Positions 47,003 to 54,780 of a DNA stretch of 64,000 nucleotides are shown here, in pieces. The stretch lies in assembly GCF_004345665.1 (NCBI RefSeq), contig NZ_SLWR01000001.1, positions 496,001 through 560,000 on the forward strand. The letters are read 5' to 3'. The notes under the pieces were generated by a model, which saw nothing but the letters and a program-made list of their open reading frames with translations, had not been told where the DNA came from and did no database searches. The stretch's first letter is position 1; the number at the start of each line of letters is the position of its first letter. The translations under genes and the position numbers were made by a program. Source of the DNA: Kribbella antiqua (GTDB lineage: Bacteria; Actinomycetota; Actinomycetes; Propionibacteriales; Kribbellaceae).

Positions 47003-47384
47003 GCGCGGCCGTCGGGCGGAGTTCGTAGCGCGGGTTGAACATCACCCGGTCGCCGTCCACGACACCGATCCGCCCGGAGGCGATCAGTTCGGAGCCGGGG
47101 TGGATCCCGGCGATCTTGCGCCGGCCGAGCCAGATCAGCTTGACCGTTCCGGTGCCGTCGTACAACTCACCCTCCAGGGCGGGTACGCCGCCGCGCGGAC
47201 TGAATGTGATGGTGCGTAGCGTGCCGTACAGCGTGACCATTTCACGGTCGTGGCAGCCGGTGATGGACCGCGCGCCGCAGTCCTGCGCGAAGTCCTGCAG
47301 GACCTCGGCGTCTTGCTGGTCGCGGTCGCCGGCCAGCCCGCGGAAGGCGCGCCGTAACAGGCCCGCGGGTTTGTCACTACCCAT
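46995..47384 (-). CDS. OB-fold nucleic-acid-binding protein
   Basis: 129 residues. A helical N-terminus with DKPAGLLRRAFRGLAGDRDQ is followed by an OB-fold core (VTLYGTLRTITFSPRGGVPA; GTVKLIWLGRRKIAGIHPGS; LIASGRIGVVDGDRVMFNPR) like the RecG/RecJ-type tRNA-anti OB domain. Probably binds single-stranded nucleic acid; partner unknown. It sits where Rv2694c does in mycobacteria. ATG at 47384 is 7 bases after TACACT, suggesting a leaderless internal start of transcription inside the operon. Confidence 0.85.
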   Translation of the reverse strand: MGSDKPAGLLRRAFRGLAGDRDQQDAEVLQDFAQDCGARSITGCHDREMVTLYGTLRTITFSPRGGVPALEGELYDGTGTVKLIWLGRRKIAGIHPGSELIASGRIGVVDGDRVMFNPRYELRPTAAHG

Positions 47385-47391
47385 GGCTTCG

Positions 47392-47397
47392 AGTGTA
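47392..47397 (-). promoter_or_regulatory. -10 element for a leaderless OB-fold transcript
   Basis: TACACT on the minus strand, 7 bases before the ATG at 47384 and just after the DUF3710 stop (47403), in a 18-base gap. Confidence 0.4.
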
Positions 47398-47402
47398 GTC
47401 CG

Positions 47403-48074
47403 TCACGCCTGGTCTTCGGCAGCGAGCTGAGCGTTCGGCGGCAGCCGCAGCGGCAGCGACTCACGCGGCGCCATCGGCTCGTCACCGCGGACCACGATGA
47501 CCTTCCGCAGCGTCTCCTCCATCGGCAGCGCCGCCTCCGGCTCGACGGCGGCCCGGCCGAGCACAGTGGCCCGGAGCAGCCAGCGGGGGCCGTCCACGCC
47601 GATCACGCGGGAGGTCTGGCTGAAGATCTGGCCGTCCGGACCTTCGACCGGTACGACGAGCACCAGCTCGACGCCGAAAGGTCCGTCGGTCTCGGTCGCC
47701 GTCCCGCCCATCCGGCTGGCCTCGGCAGCGATCTCGCGCCGTACCTCGTCCCAGATGCCACTCTTCTTGGGCGCGGCGAACGCGCGCAGCTCGAGCGCGG
47801 CCTCCTGCTCCTCCAGCACCAGCAGGATCGCCTGCACCTGGCCCGACTGCTCGTCGACCTGCAGCTGCAACTGCATGCCCGGCAGACCGGTCACCACCAG
47901 GGCACCGAGGTCGATGCGGTCCTCCGCCTCCAGGTCCTTGGCGTCCACCTCGCTGGAGTCGAACGGGCCTTCAGCGCGCGGCTCCGGCGTACCAGCTTCG
48001 GCTTCGACGGCCTCGGTCACGGTCGCCTCGGTCGTGTCGAGGTCCTCGTTCTTGGCCTTGCGGCGGAAGATCAC
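47403..48074 (-). CDS. DUF3710 family protein
   Basis: 223 residues. The disordered acidic N-terminus begins IFRRKAKNEDLD; a conserved ~150-residue domain follows (EDRIDLGALVVTGLPGMQLQ; KSGIWDEVRREIAAEASRMG; VRGDEPMAPRESLPLRLP). Soluble, function unknown. The GTG at 48074 is chosen because upstream residues lack family similarity. In mycobacteria the same gene (Rv2696c) sits next to dut, as here. Confidence 0.88.
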   Translation of the reverse strand: MIFRRKAKNEDLDTTEATVTEAVEAEAGTPEPRAEGPFDSSEVDAKDLEAEDRIDLGALVVTGLPGMQLQLQVDEQSGQVQAILLVLEEQEAALELRAFAAPKKSGIWDEVRREIAAEASRMGGTATETDGPFGVELVLVVPVEGPDGQIFSQTSRVIGVDGPRWLLRATVLGRAAVEPEAALPMEETLRKVIVVRGDEPMAPRESLPLRLPPNAQLAAEDQA

Positions 48075-48199
48075 TGCTCTTGCCCTCTTCTGTTCAATTC
48101 GCACAGCCCGGTTCGGTTCACACAGCCGCCCGAAGGCCGACACAGTCTCGCGCATCCGTCAGGTCAACGGGTCCACTGGTCAGCGTGTCGCGCATGTGC

Positions 48200-48652
48200 T
48201 CAGCGTGTCACACCACCAAAGCCGCCGGTCGAGCCGTACCCCCCGTCACCGCGGGCCGAACCCGGCAGCGTCGTCACCTCAACGAACCGGGCCTTCTCCA
48301 CCCGCTGGATCACCAGCTGCGCTATCCGGTCGCCACGCTTGAGGGTCACCTCGGCGTGCGGGTCCAGGTTGATCAGGCAGACCTTGATCTCACCCCGGTA
48401 CCCGGCGTCAACAGTGCCCGGCGCGTTCACGATCGACACCCCATGCTTGGCCGCCAGCCCGGAACGGGGATGCACGAAAGCGGCGAACCCATCCTGCAGC
48501 GCGATCGCGATCCCGGTGCCGACGAGGCCGCGCTCCCCCGGCTTCAGGGTGATGTCACTGGCCGCCACCAGATCCGCGCCGGCATCGCCGGGATGCGCGT
48601 ACGACGGCATGGGCAGGTCGGGGTCGAGTCGCTGGATCAGAACCTCGGTCAC
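48200..48652 (-). CDS. dut: dUTP diphosphatase Dut
   Basis: Hydrolyses dUTP to dUMP, keeping uracil out of DNA and feeding dTMP synthesis. 150 residues with all five trimeric dUTPase motifs in order: [10 protein letters not shown] (1), [11 protein letters not shown] (2), [11 protein letters not shown] with the catalytic Asp (3), [10 protein letters not shown] (4) and [14 protein letters not shown] (5). GTG start at 48652, 8 bases after TAGGGT with no Shine-Dalgarno sequence. Divergent from DUF3093. A 125-base gap follows before DUF3710. Confidence 0.97.
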   Translation of the reverse strand: MTEVLIQRLDPDLPMPSYAHPGDAGADLVAASDITLKPGERGLVGTGIAIALQDGFAAFVHPRSGLAAKHGVSIVNAPGTVDAGYRGEIKVCLINLDPHAEVTLKRGDRIAQLVIQRVEKARFVEVTTLPGSARGDGGYGSTGGFGGVTR

Positions 48653-48660
48653 GAGAGGCG

Positions 48661-48666
48661 ACCCTA
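48661..48666 (-). promoter_or_regulatory. -10 element for leaderless dut
   Basis: TAGGGT on the minus strand, 8 bases before the GTG at 48652. The divergent DUF3093 gene has CAGGCT at 48693-48698, 6 bases before its GTG. Confidence 0.4.
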
Positions 48667-48704
48667 CCGACGCGCTCCGACAGTGCGCGTGCCAGGCTGG
48701 TCCT

Positions 48705-49160
48705 GTGGGTGCTTACCGCGAACGTCTGAGCGTGCCGGTGTCCTGGTGGATCATCGCCGCCGCCGCTGTCGTCACGCTCTTTGTCATCACCGCCGTACCT
48801 GCGGGCACCCTCGCCGGAACCCTGGTCGCCGGCGTCGCCCTCGTGCTGCTGCTCACCTTCTTCATCCAGTACGGCGGTGCGCGGGTCGAGGTGGACGCGG
48901 AGCGGTTCCGGGCCGGCCGAGCGTTGATCGAACGCGCGTACCTCGGCGAGGTCGAAGCGCTGACCGGCGACGACGCGCGGCACGCGTTCGGGCGGGACTG
49001 CGACCCGAAGGCGTACCTGCTGTTGCGGAGCTACGTGCGTGGCGCGGTGCGGGTCGAGATCACCGACCCACGCGACCCGGCGCCGTACTGGGTGATCGCC
49101 ACGCGGGCGCCGGAGCGGTTGGCAGCGGCGCTGAGCGGGAACAGCGTGGCAAGATCCTGA
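48705..49160 (+). CDS. DUF3093 membrane protein
   Basis: 151 residues. [20 protein letters not shown] begins two closely spaced membrane helices, followed by a soluble domain with [40 protein letters not shown] and [20 protein letters not shown]. The pattern is that of DUF3093 (Rv2698 position). Function unknown. GTG start at 48705; reading further upstream would run through the dut promoter and coding region on the opposite strand. Confidence 0.87.
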   Translation: MGAYRERLSVPVSWWIIAAAAVVTLFVITAVPAGTLAGTLVAGVALVLLLTFFIQYGGARVEVDAERFRAGRALIERAYLGEVEALTGDDARHAFGRDCDPKAYLLLRSYVRGAVRVEITDPRDPAPYWVIATRAPERLAAALSGNSVARS

Positions 49161-49189
49161 CTATCGGGGAGAGCCGTTAGGAGGCTGCT

Positions 49190-49507
49190 GTGGTCGGAGC
49201 GAAGATCGGCTGGAAACTCGTGGTGGCCGCGTTCACGCTCGTCGTGGGCCTGGTCGCGAACAAGGCCGTGAGTACGGCGTGGAAGCTCGGTTCGGGCGGG
49301 AAGCCGCCGAAGAACGGCGAGGGCGGCTACACGGAAGTGGTCACTTGGGCTGTCGCGAGCGGAGCGGCCGCGGCCGCGGCCAAACTCTTCGCCGAGCGGC
49401 GGGCGGCGGCGTACTGGTTCAAGTCGACCGGCTACGCACCCCCCGGCTACGAGCAGGACGACGTACGCGGCGGTCTGGTCAAGAGCATCGGCAAAGACGA
49501 GGACTGA
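49190..49507 (+). CDS. DUF4235 membrane protein
   Basis: 105 residues with two hydrophobic helices: KIGWKLVVAAFTLVVGLVAN and VTWAVASGAAAAAAKLFAER, a typical DUF4235 layout. Small membrane protein of unknown function. GTG at 49190 with TAGGAGG upstream. 29 bases after DUF3093, so probably co-transcribed. Followed by a strong terminator. Confidence 0.85.
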   Translation: MVGAKIGWKLVVAAFTLVVGLVANKAVSTAWKLGSGGKPPKNGEGGYTEVVTWAVASGAAAAAAKLFAERRAAAYWFKSTGYAPPGYEQDDVRGGLVKSIGKDED

Positions 49508-49518
49508 CCCCAAAGCGG

Positions 49519-49564
49519 CAACAGCGGGACCGCCTCCGTACTGGAGGCGGTCCCGCTGTTGTTT
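49519..49564. terminator. Strong bidirectional terminator between DUF4235 and DUF4193
   Basis: A 19-bp perfect stem (49519-49537 with 49543-49561) carries the core CAGCGGGACCGCC, has a 5-base loop GTACT, and is followed by TTT. It separates two convergent genes. Confidence 0.85.
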
Positions 49565-49586
49565 CAGCCGAAGGAGGGCGCTGGTG

Positions 49587-49886
49587 TCAGGCTGCGCAGT
49601 CGCGGCAGATCAGCTGCCCGTTCTTCGTTTCCGCGAGCTGACTGCGGTGGTGAACCAGGAAGCAGCTCGAACAGGTGAACTCGTCGGCCTGGCGCGGGAG
49701 CACCCGCACCGCCAGCTCTTCGTGGCTCAGGTCGGCACCGGGCAGCTCGAAGCTCTCGGCCGCCTCGGCTTCGTCCTCGTCGACCTTGCCGGAGTTCTTG
49801 TCGTGACGGCGAGTCTTCAGCTCCTCGATCGACTCTTCGGAAGCGTCCTCGTCTGTCTTGCGCGGGGCGTCGTAATCAGTCGCCAT
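49587..49886 (-). CDS. DUF4193 zinc-ribbon-like protein
   Basis: 99 residues. An acidic N-terminus (TDYDAPRKTDEDASEESIEE) is followed by a C-terminal zinc-ribbon-type knuckle pair, Cys72-x2-Cys75 (FTCSSCFLVHHRSQLA) and Cys94-x2-Cys97 (LICRDCA). Widespread in actinobacteria (Rv2699c position), function unknown; often suspected to contact the transcription machinery because of size and charge, which is speculation. ATG at 49886, with GGAAACACC upstream. Confidence 0.9.
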   Translation of the reverse strand: MATDYDAPRKTDEDASEESIEELKTRRHDKNSGKVDEDEAEAAESFELPGADLSHEELAVRVLPRQADEFTCSSCFLVHHRSQLAETKNGQLICRDCAA

Positions 49887-49957
49887 GGTGTTTCCCTGCC
49901 CTCTTCGTACCCGTGGTGTTGCCTGCTGAGCCCTTGAACGGGTAGAGCGGCCGAGAA

Positions 49958-49973
49958 ATTCCGTCTGCGGAAT
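49958..49973. promoter_or_regulatory. Inverted repeat ATTCCG-N4-CGGAAT upstream of DUF4193
   Basis: Perfect 6-bp arms with a 4-base centre, ~75 bases before the DUF4193 ATG. The remaining sequence of this 286-bp gap (49887-50172) shows only the hairpin at 50125 and no gene. Same half-site (CGGAA/TTCCG) as upstream of acnA but in the opposite arrangement. Confidence 0.35.
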
Positions 49974-50124
49974 CTTTCGTCCCCCGAAACCCTTGACAGC
50001 CAGGCCGGGACCGGCAACTACCGTTCCCGAGGACGGGATTGTGCCCTATGAAGGGCCCTTCGCGCGCGCCCGGGTCCACCTTTCGGCGAACGTGTCGCCC
50101 CAAATGTCAGGACCGAACAGCAGA

Positions 50125-50162
50125 ATGCTCGTTAATGTGCGATCCTGCGCACTAACGAGCAT
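50125..50162 (-). terminator. Hairpin after suhB, no T-tract
   Basis: Long imperfect inverted repeat: ATGCTCGTTAATGTGCG (50125-50141) with CGCACTAACGAGCAT (50148-50162), 6-base loop and a small bulge. It starts 10 bases after the suhB stop (minus strand). Such hairpins without a U-run are common terminators in actinobacteria; an operator is the alternative. Confidence 0.55.
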
Positions 50163-50172
50163 CCAGCGACAG

Positions 50173-50967
50173 TTACGCGCGCAGCGGGTCCGCCGCGGCG
50201 ATCAGATCGTGGAACGGCCCGAACAGCGCCGGGCTGGCCGCGATCGACATTTCCGGCGAGACGACGGCTCCGTTCAGCCCGCCGATCGTGGCTCCGGCCT
50301 CGGCCGCGATGAGTGCGCCCGCGCCGTAGTCCCATGGATTCAGTCCGCGTTCGTAGACCGCGTCCAGCCGGCCGCAGGCGACGTAGCAGAGGTCGAGCGC
50401 GCCGACACCGATCCGGCGGATGTCGCGAACCTTGGTGATCAGCTGCTGGACGACCTCGGCCTGGACTTGCCGCCGGTCGGCGTCGTACCCGAATCCGGTT
50501 CCGACCAGAGCGGTGCTCAGCTCGGTACAGCCCGACACCTGGATGGGCTTGCCGTCGAGGAAGGCGCCGCCGCCCTTGGTCGCGGTGAACACCTCACCCT
50601 TGGGTGCGTCGACGACCACTCCGGCGACCGTCTCCCCGTCGTACTCGACCGCGATCGAGACGGCGTACGCCGGGATGTCGTAGAGGTAGTTGACGGTGCC
50701 GTCGATCGGGTCGACCACCCAGCGGACGCCGCTGGTGCCGATCACGTCGTCGCCCTCCTCGCCGAGGAACGAGTCGTCCGGGCGGGCCTGCAGGACTCGA
50801 GCCCGGATGAGCTCCTCGGACTCCCGGTCGACCGCGGTGACGACGTCGGTGACGGTGCTCTTGGTGTCGGCGACCGTGATCGTGCCGCGGCGGCGCTCGA
50901 CGATCAGCCTCGCTGCCTCCTCCGCCACCTCCACGGCCAGCTTGAGCAGGTCTTGCGGGTCGGTCAT
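50173..50967 (-). CDS. suhB: Inositol monophosphatase family protein SuhB
   Basis: 264 residues. Metal-binding motifs of the family are complete: FLGEEGDD (Glu70/71), [12 protein letters not shown] (Asp86, Asp89) and [17 protein letters not shown]. Dephosphorylates inositol 1-phosphate or related phosphates such as histidinol phosphate or FBP, with Mg2+. In actinobacteria this activity supplies inositol for mycothiol and phosphatidylinositol. ATG at 50967 overlaps the hemH stop (ATGA). Matches the position of Rv2701c at the end of the conserved block. Confidence 0.94.
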   Translation of the reverse strand: MTDPQDLLKLAVEVAEEAARLIVERRRGTITVADTKSTVTDVVTAVDRESEELIRARVLQARPDDSFLGEEGDDVIGTSGVRWVVDPIDGTVNYLYDIPAYAVSIAVEYDGETVAGVVVDAPKGEVFTATKGGGAFLDGKPIQVSGCTELSTALVGTGFGYDADRRQVQAEVVQQLITKVRDIRRIGVGALDLCYVACGRLDAVYERGLNPWDYGAGALIAAEAGATIGGLNGAVVSPEMSIAASPALFGPFHDLIAAADPLRA

Positions 50968-52031
50968 ACGGCTTCCTTAGAGGTAGGACGGCGAAGCGGT
51001 GGGCAGCAGTCGTGGCGGCAGTCGTCCCAGGCCGGGCCGAGCTTGCCGACGCACGGCCGGGCCGGCTGCTCGCCCCGCTCGGCGGCGGCACGCTCGACGA
51101 CCAGGTCGCGCAGCATGGTGACGAACGGCCGGTCGGTACCCGGTGTCGCGGCGCGGGCCATCGGCAGCCGCAGCTTCTCGGCGGTCCGGGCGGCCTCGGT
51201 GTCGAGGTCGTAGATGACCTCCATGTGGTCACTGACGAACCCGATCGGTACGACGGCCACGCCCGGCACACCGTCGGCCGCGAGCGCCTCGAGGTGGTCG
51301 TTCACGTCCGGCTCCAGCCACGGCACCTGCGGCGGGCCCGAGCGCGAGCAGTAGACGAGGTCGGTCCGCCGGGTCTGCCCGGTACGACGCTCGAGCTCCG
51401 CGTTGATCTCGGCCGCGACGTCCAGGTGCCAGTCGACGTACCCGTTCCCGTCCGGGCCGCTGGTGTCGTTCATCGCGGTCGGGATGGAGTGCGTCACGTA
51501 CGCGATCGCCGACCCGTCCGGCAGCTTGCTCAGCGCCGCGGCGGTCGACTCCACGAACGAGCCGACGAATCCGGGGTGGTTGGCGTAGTGCCGTAGCTTG
51601 TCGACCCGCGGCGCGTTCGGGACCTGCTTCGCCGCGTCCTCGAGGTTCTCGCGGTACTGCCGGCAACCCGAGTACGACGGGTAGGCCGCGGTCACGATCA
51701 CCACCGCCCGGCGGACCCCGTCGTCGGCCATCTGCCGCATCGTGTCGGTCAGGTACGGCGCCCAGTTCCGGTTGCCCCAGTAGATCGGCAGGTCCAGCCC
51801 GATCTCGTCGAACGACTCCCGCAGGGCCGTCAGCAGCTCCCGGTTCTGGTCGTTGATCGGGCTCTTGCCGCCGAACGCGTAGTAGTGCTCGCCGACCTCC
51901 TTCAGCCGCTCGTCCGGGATCCCGCGCCCGCGCGTCACGTTCTGCAGGAACGGCAACACGTCATCCGGCTTCTCGGGCCCCCCGAAGGACAGCAACAGCA
52001 CCGCGTCGTACGGCGAAGCATCCACAGGCAT
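50964..52031 (-). CDS. hemH: Ferrochelatase (coproporphyrin III type) HemH/CpfC
   Basis: Inserts Fe2+ into coproporphyrin III in the HemQ-dependent pathway. 355 residues: [20 protein letters not shown] at the start, [29 protein letters not shown], the catalytic His in [11 protein letters not shown], and [13 protein letters not shown] with [16 protein letters not shown]. Cys123 plus a C-terminal set Cys327, Cys338, Cys342 and Cys343 ([14 protein letters not shown]) matches the actinobacterial [2Fe-2S] pattern. Located 46 kb from hemEYQ and coupled to suhB. ATG at 52031. Confidence 0.96.
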   Translation of the reverse strand: MPVDASPYDAVLLLSFGGPEKPDDVLPFLQNVTRGRGIPDERLKEVGEHYYAFGGKSPINDQNRELLTALRESFDEIGLDLPIYWGNRNWAPYLTDTMRQMADDGVRRAVVIVTAAYPSYSGCRQYRENLEDAAKQVPNAPRVDKLRHYANHPGFVGSFVESTAAALSKLPDGSAIAYVTHSIPTAMNDTSGPDGNGYVDWHLDVAAEINAELERRTGQTRRTDLVYCSRSGPPQVPWLEPDVNDHLEALAADGVPGVAVVPIGFVSDHMEVIYDLDTEAARTAEKLRLPMARAATPGTDRPFVTMLRDLVVERAAAERGEQPARPCVGKLGPAWDDCRHDCCPPLRRPTSKEAV

Positions 52032-52177
52032 GCTCCAAGTTTCGCAGTTGGGGCCAGAGCCCGGACGGCCAGGCCATCACAATCGCGCGCGGGCGGCCCG
52101 GCTGAGCGCAGGCCGGAGCCCGCGCCGGTAATTGAGATGGCCTGGCGGTCCGGACCGGTTAGGGTGTCCCCGGTCCC

Positions 52178-53377
52178 ATGCTCAAGCCCTATGCCCATCT
52201 CATGCGCCGTCCCGGTGCCAGTGCGTTCTTCACCGCCGGGATCCTCGGGCGTATGCCGATCTCGATGGTCGGCCTCGGCATCGTCATCCTGATCGCGCGG
52301 GAGAGCGGGTCCTACGGCCTGGCCGGTGCGGTCTCCGGTGTCGCCGTCATCGCGGGTGCGCTCACTGGGCCGATCCAGGGCCGCCTGGTCGACCGGTTCG
52401 GCCAGCGGCTGCTGATCATCATCGGCTCGGTCGCCTGCACCGTCGCGCTCGCCGCTCTGCTGGTTGCTGTCCGTGCCGACACCGCCACCTGGGTGCTCTA
52501 CCTGCTCTCGTTCGTTGCCGGTGGCACCCGTCCGCAGGTCGGCTCGTTCGTCCGCGCCCGCTGGACCCACCTGCTCGGCCGCGGCCGCGCCCTGCAGACC
52601 GCGTTCGCCCTGGAAGCCGTCGGCGACGAGGTCGTCTTCATCGTCGGCCCGGTCGTGGTCACCCTGCTCGCTACCCAGGTGAGCCCGTACGCCGCTCTCG
52701 CCGCAGCGGGACTGCTCGGCCTGGCCGGCGGCCTCTGGCTCGCCGTACTGCGTGCATCCGACCCGCCGGGCCGGGGGAAGTCCACCGGCGCCGAGCAGGC
52801 ACCGCTCCCCTGGCTCTCGATTCTCCTGCTCAGCCTGATCGGCCTCGGGCTCGGCGCGACGCTGGGCGGCGCTGAAGTCATCACCGTCGCGTTCACGACC
52901 TTGAAGGGCCAGGCCAGCATGTCCGGCGTCGTACTGGCTGTCTGGGCATTTGGAAGCCTGCTCGCGGGTCTCTGGTACGGCTCGGTGCACTGGCGCGCGC
53001 CGGTCGAACGCCGCCTCCTGATCGGCACGATCCTGCTCGCCATCACGCTCGCCCCACTCCCCTGGGTCGACAGCGTGCTGCTCCTGGGCGTGGTCCTGTT
53101 CTGCTGCGGCATGACCATCGCCCCGACCATGGTCGCCGTCACGGCGTGCGTCGAGGAGTGGGTCCCGCCGGAACGCCTAACCGAAGCGATCACCTGGACC
53201 GTCACCGGCATCCTCCTCGGCGTTGCCCCCGGCAATGCGGCCGCCGGCCACGCGGTCGACGTGTGGGGCCCGTCCGACGCCTACTGGGTCCCGTTCGCCA
53301 TCGGCATCGCCTGCGCACTCGTCGCCGCCGTCTCCACCACCTTCGCCCGCCCGAAGACCCGGTTCGCGCACAACTAG
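52178..53377 (+). CDS. MFS transporter
   Basis: 399 residues with ~12 hydrophobic segments. The loop after helix 2 is TGPIQGRLVDRFGQR, the family's cytosolic motif. GGTRPQVGSFVRARW and GALTG segments place it near the drug/sugar efflux groups of actinobacteria. Substrate unknown, probably an exporter. ATG at 52178, with TAGGGT at 52160-52165 upstream. The MerR gene begins 39 bases after its stop, and the MerR operator lies in that gap, so the regulator may be transcribed separately as well as by readthrough. Confidence 0.87.
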   Translation: MLKPYAHLMRRPGASAFFTAGILGRMPISMVGLGIVILIARESGSYGLAGAVSGVAVIAGALTGPIQGRLVDRFGQRLLIIIGSVACTVALAALLVAVRADTATWVLYLLSFVAGGTRPQVGSFVRARWTHLLGRGRALQTAFALEAVGDEVVFIVGPVVVTLLATQVSPYAALAAAGLLGLAGGLWLAVLRASDPPGRGKSTGAEQAPLPWLSILLLSLIGLGLGATLGGAEVITVAFTTLKGQASMSGVVLAVWAFGSLLAGLWYGSVHWRAPVERRLLIGTILLAITLAPLPWVDSVLLLGVVLFCCGMTIAPTMVAVTACVEEWVPPERLTEAITWTVTGILLGVAPGNAAAGHAVDVWGPSDAYWVPFAIGIACALVAAVSTTFARPKTRFAHN

Positions 53378-53379
53378 GC

Positions 53380-53416
53380 TTGTATCTCCCCTGAGGGGAG
53401 GTGTGAGGGTACAGGT
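53380..53416 (+). promoter_or_regulatory. MerR-type promoter: palindrome inside a 19-bp spacer
   Basis: TTGTAT (53380-53385) and GAGGGT (53405-53410) are 19 bp apart. The spacer begins with the perfect inverted repeat CTCCCCT-G-AGGGGAG (53386-53400). Over-long 19-bp spacers with a dyad are the hallmark of MerR-regulated promoters. The predicted start of transcription falls near the ATG at 53417, so autoregulation of a leaderless message is likely. Confidence 0.6.
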
Positions 53417-54103
53417 ATGGATCTTTCGATCGGTGAGCTGGCGCGGCGGGCCCGGCTGTCGGTGAAGACCGTGCGGTACTACTCCGACCAGGGCCTGCTG
53501 CCGTCTCGTCGTACCGCTGCCGGTCATCGCCGGTACGACGGGACGGCCGTCGCGCGGCTCGACCTGATCCGGACATTGCGTGCCCTCGGCATCGATCTGC
53601 CCACGGTACGCAGGGTGCTGGATCAGGAACGCTCGCTCGCCGACGTCGCGACCGCGCACGCCGAGGCACTCGCGGTGCAGATCCGGACCCTGCGGCTGCG
53701 GCACGCCGTACTGACCGTGGCCGCCCGACGCCATTCCCCGGAGGAACTCGAACTCATGAACACCCTGATCGCGGACTTCCTCAGCTCGACGCTCGGCGAC
53801 GACCCCAACTTCGCCGCCATGCGCCAGAACCTGACTCCCGTCCTGCCCGACGACGCCGACGCCGTACAGGTGGGAGCCTGGCTGGAGCTGGCGGCGCTGG
53901 TGCAGGACGAAGACTTCCGGGCAGCCGTACGACGGTTGGCCGCCGGCTACCGCAGGATCGCCGGCGACGCACTCTGGCACGACCCGGAGCTCCGCGACCG
54001 GCTCAGCAGCCTCCGCGACGAGGCCGACCCGCGCTGGCACCGGTATCTGGAGCTGCTCGCCGTCATCAACGGCTGGGCCGCGCCGTCACGGATGGCGGGG
54101 TAG
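53417..54103 (+). CDS. MerR family transcriptional regulator
   Basis: 228 residues. The N-terminal MerR winged helix is SIGELARRARLSVKTVRYYS, DQGLLPSRRTAAGHRRYDG and LIRTLRALGIDLPTVRRVLD. A coiled-coil helix follows. The ~120-residue C-terminal ligand part (EELELMNTLIADFLSSTLGD; DAVQVGAWLELAALVQDEDF) has no cysteine pattern, so metal sensing is unlikely. Probably binds the dyad directly upstream. The 3' end overlaps the convergent TRIC gene by 18 bases. Confidence 0.92.
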   Translation: MDLSIGELARRARLSVKTVRYYSDQGLLPSRRTAAGHRRYDGTAVARLDLIRTLRALGIDLPTVRRVLDQERSLADVATAHAEALAVQIRTLRLRHAVLTVAARRHSPEELELMNTLIADFLSSTLGDDPNFAAMRQNLTPVLPDDADAVQVGAWLELAALVQDEDFRAAVRRLAAGYRRIAGDALWHDPELRDRLSSLRDEADPRWHRYLELLAVINGWAAPSRMAG

Positions 54104-54694
54104 CGGCGCGTTCCACCCGCGGCGGATGGCCAGCAGCCGGATGGTGAAGCAGATCAGTGCGGCAACGATCGGCACCCAGAGGGCGTTGTACTCGAGCGCG
54201 GCGGCGACCACGACGATGCCGGCGCCGAGGAAGGCGGGGGTGGCGTAAATCTCGGAGCGCAGTACGACGGGGACGCGGCCGCTGAGGATGTCGCGGATGA
54301 CCCCGCCGCCGATACCGGAGATCATGCCGAGCAGGGCGGCCGAGAACGGCGATAGGCCGGCGTTGATCGCTTTCAGCGCGCCGGTGACGCAGAACAGTGC
54401 GAGACCGGCCGCGTCGAAGATGTTCACCAGCCGCTCGACCCGGCCGATGCCGGGATGCAGGAAGAACGTGAGCAGCCCGGCGGCGATCGGCACGACCAGA
54501 TACCGCCAGTCCTGCAGAGCGGTCGGTGGGGTCACGCCGATCAGCACGTCCCGGATGAACCCGCCGCCGAGCCCGGTGACGAGCGCCAGCACCTGGATCC
54601 CGAAGACATCCAGCTTCTTCCGTACGCCGACCAGCGCCCCGGTGATCCCGAACACGAAGATCCCGACCAGGTCGAGCACATGCAGAGCAGTCAC
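54086..54694 (-). CDS. TRIC/UPF0126 trimeric cation channel family protein
   Basis: 202 residues with seven predicted helices in two repeats. Each repeat has the glycine-rich hallmark: ALVTGLGGGFIRDVLIGVTP and GMISGIGGGVIRDILSGRVP. Bacterial TRIC homologs are monovalent cation channels; an older label is UPF0126. GTG start at 54694, 6 bases after TAGCGT. Divergent from the leader ORF and phosphotransferase gene. Confidence 0.93.
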   Translation of the reverse strand: MTALHVLDLVGIFVFGITGALVGVRKKLDVFGIQVLALVTGLGGGFIRDVLIGVTPPTALQDWRYLVVPIAAGLLTFFLHPGIGRVERLVNIFDAAGLALFCVTGALKAINAGLSPFSAALLGMISGIGGGVIRDILSGRVPVVLRSEIYATPAFLGAGIVVVAAALEYNALWVPIVAALICFTIRLLAIRRGWNAPLPRHP

Positions 54695-54700
54695 AGCCGC

Positions 54701-54706
54701 ACGCTA
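54701..54706 (-). promoter_or_regulatory. -10 element for leaderless TRIC gene
   Basis: TAGCGT on the minus strand, 6 bases before the GTG at 54694. No ribosome site is visible. Confidence 0.45.
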
Positions 54707-54736
54707 AACCACGCGCGCGAGGCGGTCGGCCCGTTC

Positions 54737-54742
54737 TATGGT
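54737..54742 (+). promoter_or_regulatory. -10 element for the leader ORF/phosphotransferase transcript
   Basis: TATGGT, 8 bases before the ATG at 54751 of a nine-codon ORF. The message would start at or next to that ATG. Confidence 0.4.
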
Positions 54743-54750
54743 CTGTGGAC

Positions 54751-54780
54751 ATGAGCGAGCGGAGCGAGGACGCCGGATGA
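54751..54780 (+). CDS. Nine-codon leader peptide MSERSEDAG
   Basis: ATG AGC GAG CGG AGC GAG GAC GCC GGA TGA, whose TGA overlaps the ATG of the phosphotransferase gene (ATGA). The ATG is 8 bases after TATGGT. Similar ATGAGCGAGCGGAGCGAG words occur, as I recall, at many actinobacterial gene starts. The arrangement suggests a leaderless upstream ORF that couples ribosomes to the next gene. Peptide function, if any, is unknown. Confidence 0.45.
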   Translation: MSERSEDAG

